Of a DNA stretch of 64,000 nt, positions 1-7,639 are shown one piece after another (the first letter of the stretch is position 1; each line of letters starts with the position of its first letter). The stretch spans positions 2,143,185 to 2,207,184 of the forward strand of contig NZ_CM001773.1 of the NCBI RefSeq assembly GCF_000314895.2, in the 5' to 3' direction. This DNA comes from Providencia sneebia DSM 19967 (lineage in GTDB: Bacteria; Pseudomonadota; Gammaproteobacteria; Enterobacterales; Enterobacteriaceae). The position numbers and the translations under genes are program-made. The notes beneath the pieces are model-generated. The model was not told the origin of the DNA. It was given only the letters and a program-made list of their open reading frames with translations, and searched no databases.

Positions 1-32
1 AATTTCAATATATTAAATCAATACTCAAAGCC

Positions 33-63
33 AAAATAAAACGGGGAGCAATTATTGCTCCCC
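33..63 (-). terminator. pykA intrinsic terminator
   Basis: Arms GGGGAGCA and TGCTCCCC (43-50 and 56-63) flank a 5-base loop. Read on the minus strand they are followed by GTTTTATTTT. It lies 40 bases past the pykA stop codon. Confidence 0.8.
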
Positions 64-102
64 ATTATATTTTTATACAGACTTGCGTTATTTACTCAAA
101 TT

Positions 103-1545
103 CTATTCTACTTCTAAAATTCGGCAAGTATTGGTGCTGCCAATGGTTCCCATTAAATCACCTTGAGTCACAAGAATGAGATCACCACTCATGAGATATC
201 CATTATCACGTAAGCGTGTGATTGCTTCATTTGCAGCTTCAATACCATCGGTATGCGTGCTACAAAATACTGGGGTAACACCGCGGTAAAGTGAGCATTG
301 GTTCAATGTTTTTTCGTGGCGTGACATAGCAAAAATAGGCAAACCAGAACTAATACGTGACATCATTCTTGCCGTCCGACCTGACTCTGTCATTGCAATA
401 ATTGCCTTCACACCTTTGAGGTGGTTAGCGGCATACATTGTTGACATCGCAATTGCTTCTTCAGGCGAATTAAACATTACATCTAAACGGTGTTTAGACA
501 CGTTCAGACCGGGCATTTTTTCAGCACCCAAACATACTTGCGCCATCGCAGCGACGGTTTCCGCTGGATATTGTCCTGCTGCTGTTTCTGCTGATAGCAT
601 CACTGCATCAGTACCATCAAGAACTGCGTTTGCCACATCCATAACTTCTGCACGTGTTGGCATTGGGTTAGTGATCATGGATTCCATCATTTGCGTTGCA
701 GTAATGACGACACGGTTCAATTGACGCGAACGACGGATCAGTTTCTTTTGTACCGCAACGAGTTCAGGGTCACCAATTTCTACACCTAAGTCACCACGAG
801 CTACCATTACAACATCAGAAGCAAGGATGACTTCATCCATAATCTCATCATTAGCGACCGCTTCAGCACGTTCTACTTTTGCGACAATTTGGCATTCACA
901 GCCAGCATCACGCGCTAAGCGACGAGCATAATTTAAATCTTCACCTGAACGAGGGAAAGAAACGGCTAAATAATCAACACCAATCTTGGCTGCGGTGATA
1001 ATATCTGCTTTATCTTTGTCTGTTAGTGCTTCAGCTGATAAGCCACCACCCAGTTTATTTATACCTTTATTATTGGATAATTGGCCACCAACAGTGACTT
1101 CAGTAACAACTTGCAACCCTTTGACTTCACGTACTTTTAATTGTACGCGACCATCATCAAGTAATAAAATATCGCCAGGAACTACGTCAGTAGGTAGACC
1201 TTTGTAGTCAATACCGACTTTTTGCTGGTCACCTTCACCTTTGCCAAGCGCGGCATCTAAAGTGAAAATATCACCAACATTTAAGAAAACTTTTCCATCT
1301 TTAAATGTAGAAACTCGAATTTTAGGACCTTGTAAGTCGCCAAGAATGGCAACGTGACGGCCTAAGCGAGCTGAGATTTCTCGTACCTTATTAGCACGAA
1401 GAATATGGTCTTCTGGAGTTCCGTGGGAGAAATTAAGGCGTACAACGTTTGCTCCGGCGTTGATAATTTTTTCAAGGTTGTTATCGCGATCGGTAGCTGG
1501 ACCTAGGGTAGTAACAATTTTAGTTCTTCTAAGCCTTCTAGTCAT
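103..1545 (-). CDS. pykA: Pyruvate kinase II (PykA type)
   Basis: Cytosolic enzyme that converts phosphoenolpyruvate and ADP to pyruvate and ATP, the last step of glycolysis. The 480-residue product has exactly the length of E. coli PykA and is near-identical over long stretches. It starts with the PykA-type N-terminus ([18 protein letters not shown]). Visible motifs are the barrel strand NFSHGTPED, the active-site region AKVERAEA with its lysine, the substrate loop [20 protein letters not shown], and the C-terminal domain ending RILEVE. It is transcribed in the same direction as hexR upstream, with a 282-base gap that probably holds its own promoter, and it is followed by a strong hairpin terminator. 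PykF, the other enteric isozyme, is a poorer match at the N-terminus. Confidence 0.97.
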   Translation of the reverse strand: MTRRLRRTKIVTTLGPATDRDNNLEKIINAGANVVRLNFSHGTPEDHILRANKVREISARLGRHVAILGDLQGPKIRVSTFKDGKVFLNVGDIFTLDAALGKGEGDQQKVGIDYKGLPTDVVPGDILLLDDGRVQLKVREVKGLQVVTEVTVGGQLSNNKGINKLGGGLSAEALTDKDKADIITAAKIGVDYLAVSFPRSGEDLNYARRLARDAGCECQIVAKVERAEAVANDEIMDEVILASDVVMVARGDLGVEIGDPELVAVQKKLIRRSRQLNRVVITATQMMESMITNPMPTRAEVMDVANAVLDGTDAVMLSAETAAGQYPAETVAAMAQVCLGAEKMPGLNVSKHRLDVMFNSPEEAIAMSTMYAANHLKGVKAIIAMTESGRTARMMSRISSGLPIFAMSRHEKTLNQCSLYRGVTPVFCSTHTDGIEAANEAITRLRDNGYLMSGDLILVTQGDLMGTIGSTNTCRILEVE

Positions 1546-1827
1546 GTATTACTCCGTTGACCTATTATGGTTTTGATTAATCGAGTGAAATCTTTACCTG
1601 TCATACTTCGCATTGCAACATTGTTGGCTGTGTTCATTCACTTGCTATAAATGCAATAAAATGCAATGCGAACTACAGTTGTGTATTTTAGACCTTTTCC
1701 TTGTAAATAGTCATGCTGACACGTGCACAGCTATTATATACAGCTAATCAGTTTATGCCATAAGGTCGGCAAAACTATTCAGGTTGATGATAAAAGAAAA
1801 GAGTAAATCGTATTTTTATATATTCCT

Positions 1828-2673
1828 CTATTCACTATCAAACCGAGGATTGCGTAAAGCTTCTTTGACCCGTTTCAAGTTATCTCTAAATTTTTCGCCT
1901 CGTCTTAAAGTAAAACCTGTTGTCAGGACATCAATGACGGTTAATTGAGCTAATCTTGAAACAATGGGCATGTATATACCAGTATCCTCTGGAATATCAA
2001 TAATAATTGAAAGTGTCGATTCTTGGGACAAAGGGGAGTTTTCTGAGGTGATAGCGATAACAGTTGCATCGTTTTCTCGTGCGAGTTTTGCTAGATCAAC
2101 CAAAGTTTTTGTCTTACCTGTCTGTGAGATTAACACGATAACATCGTCTTCTGTGCTATTGATGCAAGCCATGCGTTGCATAACAATATCATCAAAATAA
2201 ATGACAGGAATATTAAAACAGAAGAATTTATTCATGGCATCGTGTGCGACGACCGAAGAGGAGCCAAAACCAAAAAAACTGATACGCCGAGCTTGTATTA
2301 GGAGATCAACCGTGCGATTAATCGCAGTAATGTCTAATGTGTGCTTCACATTATCCAGCCCTGCCATTGCAGATTCAAAAATCTTATAAGTGTAAGTATT
2401 AACAGTGTCATTTTCTTCGACGCTGCGATTTATATACGGTTTATTGTTAGCTAAGTTTTGCGCTAACCGCAATTTGAAATCTGGGAATCCTTTGGTTTCC
2501 ATTTTGCGGCAAAACCGATTTACAGTAGGTTCACTGACTTGTGCTATTTGTGCAAGGCTCGCAATACTAAGGTGTATAGCACGTTGCGGCATATCTAAAA
2601 TGACTTCGGCAACTTTCCTCTCTGATTTACTTAATACGTCGAGACTATTTTTCATTTGTTCTAAAATATTCAT
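1828..2673 (-). CDS. hexR: HexR, RpiR-family regulator of hexose catabolism
   Basis: Transcriptional repressor of the Entner-Doudoroff and central carbon genes, released by 2-keto-3-deoxy-6-phosphogluconate in studied bacteria. The 281-residue protein has an N-terminal RpiR helix-turn-helix (about residues 1-77, containing VSEPTVNRFCRKM) and a C-terminal SIS sugar-phosphate domain (about 120-260, with FFGFGSSSVVAHDAMNKFF and VLISQTGKTKTLVDLA). The conserved tail TGFTLRRGEKFRDNLKRVKE matches E. coli HexR (YebK). It sits between pykA and divergent zwf, the enterobacterial arrangement, and a HexR-type palindrome lies in the zwf leader at 3166-3180. No strong Shine-Dalgarno sequence is visible at this start. 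Confidence 0.96.
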   Translation of the reverse strand: MNILEQMKNSLDVLSKSERKVAEVILDMPQRAIHLSIASLAQIAQVSEPTVNRFCRKMETKGFPDFKLRLAQNLANNKPYINRSVEENDTVNTYTYKIFESAMAGLDNVKHTLDITAINRTVDLLIQARRISFFGFGSSSVVAHDAMNKFFCFNIPVIYFDDIVMQRMACINSTEDDVIVLISQTGKTKTLVDLAKLARENDATVIAITSENSPLSQESTLSIIIDIPEDTGIYMPIVSRLAQLTVIDVLTTGFTLRRGEKFRDNLKRVKEALRNPRFDSE

Positions 2674-3081
2674 ATAACGAAAGTGCCTATTTCATTGAAA
2701 GGAGATACTTATCTGTCGTTAAGCTATCCTATTTTTAAGGTTGGCTTTTTTGGTAGAGATTTTAGTTCTTAAATAATTAAAAATACACCGAGGTAATCGC
2801 AAAAATGCGTTCTACTTTATCTATGATGCTTCATATTTTGATATGATGATTGTTGCTAATGGTAGCTTAAGTATACTGAATTTAAGTAGAAATATATTTT
2901 ATGTTAGAGATAACTTATCTGAATGATGTGTGTTGATGGTCAGATTTTTCATAACATTATGACCTAGCTCTAGTTTTTCATTTCGGCTATTTTGTTTCAG
3001 CTTTGTTATTTTCATAAAAAGATATCACGATAAGAAATCATCATAACTGTCTTTATTCATTGATATAGATTTGTTGTTTTA

Positions 3082-3110
3082 TTGAGCATAAAAACTGTGA
3101 TCTGTATCAT
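3082..3110 (+). promoter_or_regulatory. Candidate zwf promoter
   Basis: TTGAGC (3082-3087) and TATCAT (3105-3110) are separated by 17 bases, a good sigma-70 spacing. A start near 3117 would leave a leader of about 90 bases containing the HexR palindrome. The 535-base hexR-zwf interval is otherwise A+T-rich and shows no ORF. Prediction by eye only. Confidence 0.4.
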
Positions 3111-3165
3111 CAATATTTACTGGGTACTTTCAAAAGGGTACATTAGCTGAATATCTGGCTAATTT

Positions 3166-3180
3166 TGTAACAAAATTACA
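3166..3180 (+). promoter_or_regulatory. HexR operator in zwf leader
   Basis: Palindrome TGTAACAAAATTACA (arms TGTAA and TTACA, 5-base centre). It matches the TGTAAT/ATTACA-type consensus described for HexR in gammaproteobacteria. It ends 28 bases before the zwf start codon, directly upstream of the ribosome binding site, and hexR itself is the divergent neighbour. Confidence 0.75.
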
Positions 3181-3208
3181 ATAATTCCGCAAATTGAGGA
3201 GAACCAAT

Positions 3209-4684
3209 ATGGCGGTACATAATGCAGCTCAAGCCTGTGACTTAGTTATTTTTGGCACCAAGGGAGATCTCGCGCGTCGTAAACTACTTCCATCTCTTTA
3301 TCAGTTGGAAAAGGCGGGTTATATACACCCAGATACACGTATTATCGGCGTGGGTCGTGCCGAATGGAGTCAGAGCGATTATATCGAGTTTGTGAAGAGC
3401 GCATTTGATGAGTTTTTGAAAGAAGAACTTGATCCTGCATTGTGGGAAAAATTAAGTTCGCGTTTAGATTTTTGTAATTTAGATGTCAATAAAACTGAAA
3501 ATTTTGTCCATTTAGCTGAAATGCTAAAACAAGATTGCCAACCTGCGATTCATTATTTTGCAATGCCACCAAGCACTTTTGGTGCCGTGTGCAAAGGGTT
3601 AGGTTATGCAGGGCTTAATAAGCAACCAAACCGAGTGGTTATGGAAAAACCACTCGGGACAGATTTAGCTTCTTCCCAAGAAATTAATAATGAAGTTGCG
3701 AAGTATTTTGATGAAAGTCAGGTTTACCGGATTGACCACTATCTTGGTAAAGAAACTGTACTGAATTTATTAGCACTGCGTTTCGCGAACTCACTCTTTA
3801 TCAATAATTGGGATAATCGTACTATTGATCATGTCCAAATTACGGTAGCAGAAGAAGTGGGTATTGAAGGGCGTTGGGGCTATTTTGATAAAGCAGGGCA
3901 GATGCGTGACATGGTACAAAACCACTTGTTACAAATCTTGACCATGATTGCGATGTCACCACCAGCGGATTTAACCACTGACCGAATTCGCGATGAGAAA
4001 GTCAAAGTATTGCGTTCATTACGCCGTATTGACCACACTAACGTGCGTGAAAAAGCAGTGAGAGGCCAATATACAGCAGGTTTCGTGCAAGGACGTAAAG
4101 TGCCGGGCTATCTTGAAGAAGAAGGCGCGAATAAACAAAGCATGACAGAAACTTTTGTGGCATTGCGGGTGGATATTGATGATTGGCGCTGGGCTGGCGT
4201 TCCTTTTTATCTACGCACAGGTAAACGTTTACCTGCTAAATGCTCTGAAGTGGTTGTGTATTTCAAAAAGCCTGCATTAAATATTTTCTCTGAAAGTTAT
4301 CAAGACCTTCCACAAAACAAATTAACCATTCGTTTGCAACCAGATGAAGGTATTGACATTGAAATTATGAATAAAGCGCCAGGGCTAGATCATAAACATC
4401 GTCTGCAAACAACAAAATTAGATTTAAGTTTCTCTGAAACCTTTAATCAAACGCATCTTGCGGATGCTTATGAACGTTTGCTATTAGAAGCAATGCGCGG
4501 TATCCAAGCACTATTTGTTCGTCGTGATGAGGTTGAAGAAGCGTGGAAGTTTGTTGATTCGATCATGGATGCATGGGCAATGGATAATGAAGCACCGAAA
4601 CCTTATCAAGCGGGAACTTGGGGGCCAATTGCCTCAGTTGCTATGATCACAAGAGATGGTCGTTCATGGAATGAATTTGAGTAA
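3209..4684 (+). CDS. zwf: Glucose-6-phosphate 1-dehydrogenase
   Basis: Cytosolic NADP-dependent oxidation of glucose 6-phosphate to 6-phosphogluconolactone, the entry to the pentose phosphate and Entner-Doudoroff routes. The 491-residue product equals the E. coli enzyme in length. It shows the dinucleotide-binding N-terminus (FGTKGDLARRKLLPSLYQL), the catalytic and substrate motif RIDHYLGKE at roughly residue 178, and the C-terminus GTWGPIASVAMITRDGRSW. An in-frame TTG occurs at 3194, but the ATG at 3209 has GAGGAG at 3196-3201 and gives the family N-terminus MAVHNAAQACDLVIFG. It diverges from hexR, and a HexR operator overlaps its leader. Confidence 0.97.
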   Translation: MAVHNAAQACDLVIFGTKGDLARRKLLPSLYQLEKAGYIHPDTRIIGVGRAEWSQSDYIEFVKSAFDEFLKEELDPALWEKLSSRLDFCNLDVNKTENFVHLAEMLKQDCQPAIHYFAMPPSTFGAVCKGLGYAGLNKQPNRVVMEKPLGTDLASSQEINNEVAKYFDESQVYRIDHYLGKETVLNLLALRFANSLFINNWDNRTIDHVQITVAEEVGIEGRWGYFDKAGQMRDMVQNHLLQILTMIAMSPPADLTTDRIRDEKVKVLRSLRRIDHTNVREKAVRGQYTAGFVQGRKVPGYLEEEGANKQSMTETFVALRVDIDDWRWAGVPFYLRTGKRLPAKCSEVVVYFKKPALNIFSESYQDLPQNKLTIRLQPDEGIDIEIMNKAPGLDHKHRLQTTKLDLSFSETFNQTHLADAYERLLLEAMRGIQALFVRRDEVEEAWKFVDSIMDAWAMDNEAPKPYQAGTWGPIASVAMITRDGRSWNEFE

Positions 4685-4705
4685 TTTCTAAATAATCTAA
4701 AACCC

Positions 4706-4750
4706 AAAAAGCTAGCTGAATGATAAATAGAATCAGCTAGCTTTTTATTT
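4706..4750. terminator. Bidirectional terminator between zwf and pdxK
   Basis: Arms AAAAAGCTAGCTGA and TCAGCTAGCTTTTT flank a 13-base loop. A-rich and T-rich flanks make it usable from both strands, which fits the converging zwf and pdxK genes. Confidence 0.85.
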
Positions 4751-4766
4751 TGGGTATATCCCGCTG

Positions 4767-5615
4767 TTATAAAACTAATTCACTGCGTCCAGTTGCTGCC
4801 ATATGGATTATACCTTGTTCTATGCGTAAACAGGCCATTTTCGCAGCATCAGGGAGAGAAAGCCCAGATAATAAATGCGCCGTTAGTTCAGCACCAAATA
4901 AATCCCCCGTTCCTTTAGGCGTTACAGGGTAACGTTTATGGCGAATAACAGAAACATCACTGTTTGTAATACACACCACTTCGATGCTGTCATCATCAGG
5001 CTGAAAAGCGCTCGTGATAATCACCCACTTAGTATAGCCTTTTAGCAGTGAGCGAGCGGCTATCACAGCATCATCCAATGAATTGACCTCTTGCCCACTT
5101 AATATTGATAACTCAAATTTGTTGGGAATAATACCAGTAGCCAATGGCAAAACTTCATCACGATAAACATTCGCTATTTCTGGTGGAATATAAAAGCCGC
5201 TATCTTCATCACCCATCACTGGGTCAACAATAACGGGAATTGATGGATATAATTGGCGTATTGAGCCTAACCATTGAGCAAGATCATGCGCTTTATCTTT
5301 AGAGCCGAGATAGCCCGTCAAAATAGATTTCACATGTGGTAAGCAACCCCGTTCTTCAAGTCCTTTTAAATAACCACGAAACCATTCACTCGGTAATTCA
5401 CCGCCGTAACATGTCTCATAATGTGGCGTATTACTTAATATTACTGTGGGAACGGCTGCGACTCTTAGCCCATGCTTCATTAATGCGGGCACAGCAATGC
5501 TATTGCCAACACTGCCATAGATAACTTGTGATTGTATTGAAATAACATCATAAGGAAGTGGAGTTGCATTAGAATCATTTTGAAAACGATTGGAAGTGAG
5601 GCTAAAAGTATCCAT
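4767..5615 (-). CDS. pdxK: Pyridoxine/pyridoxal kinase PdxK
   Basis: Cytosolic ATP-dependent phosphorylation of pyridoxal, pyridoxine or pyridoxamine in the vitamin B6 salvage pathway. The 282-residue ribokinase-superfamily protein carries SQVIYGSVGNSIAVPAL at residues about 29-45, FAVPTV-like AAVPTVILSNTPHY, the acidic segment VDPVMGDEDSGFY, and the anion-hole signature KGTGDLFGAEL with its catalytic aspartate near the C-terminus. The internal sequence follows PdxK rather than PdxY, which has SHVVYGHAGN at the equivalent position. It is a single-gene unit converging on zwf across a shared terminator. Confidence 0.9.
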   Translation of the reverse strand: MDTFSLTSNRFQNDSNATPLPYDVISIQSQVIYGSVGNSIAVPALMKHGLRVAAVPTVILSNTPHYETCYGGELPSEWFRGYLKGLEERGCLPHVKSILTGYLGSKDKAHDLAQWLGSIRQLYPSIPVIVDPVMGDEDSGFYIPPEIANVYRDEVLPLATGIIPNKFELSILSGQEVNSLDDAVIAARSLLKGYTKWVIITSAFQPDDDSIEVVCITNSDVSVIRHKRYPVTPKGTGDLFGAELTAHLLSGLSLPDAAKMACLRIEQGIIHMAATGRSELVL

Positions 5616-6036
5616 TTATCTCTCTTTTATATAGCGGTAGGGCATAAATAATAAATATTATCACTATAAGATGCTGGTTTATAATTGTTGTCAATGGTGA
5701 TGTTTAGATTTAATGATTAGGGTTTAACTTCTCCAAGAAAAAGTGTTGATGAATATAAAATATAATAGGTAAAAAAGACTTTTTTTCGATAAAAAATCTG
5801 GTTATTTAGTGAAGGGTTTTCGGTTTGTTATTCGTTCTTTCTACACATCCATCAGGGTTTTTTATGTTATTTTTGCATATTTATGCGAATAATATGCAGT
5901 TTGGAAAAATGTTTATATTCATTGACTTAATAAAAATGGCATGATAAAAGTAAACGCGTAACTATCAATTATACAATTATATGAGGATTCGGAGTAACTT
6001 GGATGGATGTCCATCCGATGAAAAGAATGAGATATC
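5616..6036. other. pdxK-mdtJI divergent intergenic region
   Basis: A+T-rich spacer between pdxK (minus) and the mdtJI leader (plus). TTGACT (5922-5927), 17 bases, then TAAAAG (5945-5950) is a plausible promoter for the leader transcript. GGATGG (6001-6006) and CCATCC (6011-6016) form a 6-bp hairpin just before the upstream ORF. No other gene is supported here. Confidence 0.4.
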
Positions 6037-6147
6037 ATGCTTAGCGTGACTAGCATTAAAATCAGTAAATCCCAAAGAAGAACCACACATCGTCTATTCC
6101 TTTCTGCGATTCTTTCCAGTGAACATCACTGGTGCGGTGCATTATAG
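6037..6147 (+). CDS. Leader peptide upstream of mdtJI (MdtU/SpeFL-like)
   Basis: A 36-codon ORF opens at ATG 6037 and ends TAG at 6145-6147, 156 bases before mdtJ. Its middle and end read KSQRRTTHRLFLSAILSSE then HHWCGAL. The RRTTH block also occurs in SpeFL, the ornithine-sensing arrest peptide that controls speF in E. coli, and a short upstream ORF (mdtU) has been reported for E. coli mdtJI. A hairpin lies directly upstream (6001-6016) and a terminator-like structure follows (6170-6216). Both are expected where ribosome stalling controls read-through. The ribosome binding site is weak (GAG at 6029-6031). That it is translated and senses a polyamine or ornithine is inference. Confidence 0.6.
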   Translation: MLSVTSIKISKSQRRTTHRLFLSAILSSEHHWCGAL

Positions 6148-6169
6148 CTTCTCTCTCGAATATTCATTT

Positions 6170-6216
6170 TGCTGAATAAAATCAGCATCACGTTGTTTTT
6201 TATTGTTTATTTTTTA
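6170..6216 (+). terminator. Candidate attenuator between leader ORF and mdtJ
   Basis: Arms TGCTGA (6170-6175) and TCAGCA (6182-6187) have a 6-base loop and are followed after six bases by a T-rich tract (about 6194-6216). The stem is short and the T tract offset, so it may act as a Rho-dependent pause region instead. Its place between leader ORF and mdtJ suggests a conditional stop. Confidence 0.4.
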
Positions 6217-6303
6217 ATTGCACGATGCTTCCTTAGTCAAAAAGTTTTTAATGGCTGTTTGAAAAACATACGAGTACGTGCAGTTCTGTAGAGAGATTTT
6301 ATC

Positions 6304-6732
6304 ATGATATATTGGATATTTTTAGGATTAGCTATTGTTACCGAGGTTATCGGGACATTATCAATGAAACACGCGAGTGTGAGTGGTGATTTTACGGGAA
6401 TGGTGGTGATGTATGCCATGATTGCGTCTTCCTATATTCTTCTTGCTATTGCAGTAAAAAAAGTGGCATTAGGCGTTGCTTATGCCTTGTGGGAAGGGAT
6501 CGGTATTTTATTTATTACAACATTTAGTGTTATGTGGTTTGGTGAATCACTTTCGCCGATGAAAATTGGTGGCCTAGTGTTGTTGATTACTGGAATCGGT
6601 TTGATTAAATCCGGTACGAAGAAAGTAACTGTTACAAAATCAGCTCAAAAAATGAAAGCAACCGCAGAGCGAGCGGTTAGTGCTGTTAAATCAAGTGGAT
6701 TAGCTCCGAATAACGTTAAAACGGAGGCTTGA
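6304..6732 (+). CDS. mdtJ: Spermidine export protein MdtJ
   Basis: Small multidrug resistance family subunit that works with MdtI to excrete spermidine across the inner membrane. At 142 residues it is about 20 longer than the E. coli protein, and the extra length is a charged Lys/Ala/Ser-rich C-terminal tail. Four membrane segments are visible, starting with [19 protein letters not shown] with its conserved glutamate, and including [16 protein letters not shown] and [17 protein letters not shown]. It opens the mdtJI operon, with mdtI starting three bases after its stop. Expression is probably set by the leader ORF at 6037-6147. Confidence 0.95.
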   Translation: MIYWIFLGLAIVTEVIGTLSMKHASVSGDFTGMVVMYAMIASSYILLAIAVKKVALGVAYALWEGIGILFITTFSVMWFGESLSPMKIGGLVLLITGIGLIKSGTKKVTVTKSAQKMKATAERAVSAVKSSGLAPNNVKTEA

Positions 6733-6734
6733 TT

Positions 6735-7067
6735 ATGGAAGGTCAATTTGAATGGTGGCATGGCGCCTTCTTGGTTCTTGCTGTCGTACTAGAAATTCTG
6801 GCGAATATCTTTTTAAAGATGTCGAATGGTTTTAAACGATATTGGTTAGGTATTTTATCATTAATTGCTGTATTAGGCGCATTTAGCTCGTTAGCTCAAG
6901 CCGTAAAAGGAATTGAACTATCAATTGCTTATGCTCTGTGGGGCGCGTTTGGTATTATTGCTACTGTTGCAGCAGGATGGATACTGTTTAATCAACGCTT
7001 GAATTATAAAGGCTGGGGTGGAATTGTTCTGTTATTATTAGGAATGGTTCTTATCAAGATGTCTTAA
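6735..7067 (+). CDS. mdtI: Spermidine export protein MdtI
   Basis: Partner subunit of MdtJ in the heteromeric spermidine exporter of the inner membrane. The 110-residue SMR protein has four transmembrane segments, with the conserved glutamate in [17 protein letters not shown], the [14 protein letters not shown] block and the closing [15 protein letters not shown]. An in-frame TTG lies at 6729, but the ATG at 6735 has GGAGG at 6723-6727 inside the end of mdtJ, so translation is probably coupled. A strong hairpin terminator follows. Confidence 0.95.
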   Translation: MEGQFEWWHGAFLVLAVVLEILANIFLKMSNGFKRYWLGILSLIAVLGAFSSLAQAVKGIELSIAYALWGAFGIIATVAAGWILFNQRLNYKGWGGIVLLLLGMVLIKMS

Positions 7068-7089
7068 TCTCTTTTAAAGCCTTTTATTA

Positions 7090-7131
7090 TCCGTGTAGCT
7101 GGTTTTGACGATATGCTACACGGATTATTTT
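7090..7131. terminator. Terminator between mdtI and yoaB
   Basis: Arms TCCGTGTAGC (7090-7099) and GCTACACGGA (7115-7124) with a 15-base loop, followed by TTATTTTAT. It serves mdtI and possibly the converging yoaB. Confidence 0.8.
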
Positions 7132-7143
7132 ATCTACATTATT

Positions 7144-7491
7144 TTAGTCAATTGCAGCAATCACTTTAATTTCGACTTTATACTCTGGCTTCATCAATTG
7201 TGCCTGAACAGTACAACGTACTGGCGCACTTCCTGCCACAACCCATGCATCCCATGCTTGGTTCATTCCCGCAAAATCGGCTTTGTCAGCAAGAAAAATC
7301 GTTGCATCAAGTATTTTACTTTTATCTGAGCCAACACGCTGTAACATGATATCAATTGCGGATAGTGTATTTGCTGTTTGAGCAATAATATCGGCATCTA
7401 AGTTTTCTGGAACGCTGGTGTAATAAACAACATTATTATGGATAACAGCTTCAGACCAACGATCATCAGGATCAATTCGTTTTATAGACAT
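7144..7491 (-). CDS. yoaB: RidA-family protein YoaB
   Basis: Small cytosolic protein of the RidA/YjgF family, whose best-studied members hydrolyse reactive enamine/imine intermediates from PLP enzymes. Its 115 residues match E. coli YoaB closely. The conserved parts are RWSEAVIHNNVVYYTSVPEN, the ANTLSAIDIMLQRVGSDKSK segment, DATIFLADKADFAGMNQAWD and the arginine-containing APVRCTVQAQL, which in RidA binds the substrate carboxylate. It is divergent from yoaA as in E. coli. Substrate of the YoaB subgroup is not established. Confidence 0.93.
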   Translation of the reverse strand: MSIKRIDPDDRWSEAVIHNNVVYYTSVPENLDADIIAQTANTLSAIDIMLQRVGSDKSKILDATIFLADKADFAGMNQAWDAWVVAGSAPVRCTVQAQLMKPEYKVEIKVIAAID

Positions 7492-7639
7492 AAGGGTTCC
7501 TCATAAATTATCTTTTTTAGGATAACAGCTTGTTCAAGAGATGAGAATCAGTTCGTTTTGATCAGATGAATTAGCTCAGCACATGTTTTTAATGCATGCT
7601 AAAGTACACCTCTTTTTTATCAATATAGACAGGTTTGCA

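Noticed and set aside
1546..1827. HexR operator upstream of pykA
   Set aside because: The best segment (complement of TGCAATGCGAACTACA near 1662) has wrong spacing and several mismatches compared with the good zwf site.
6237..6419. 60-codon minus-strand frame over the start of mdtJ
   Set aside because: It is antisense to the conserved mdtJ N-terminus and has no ribosome binding site or similarity.
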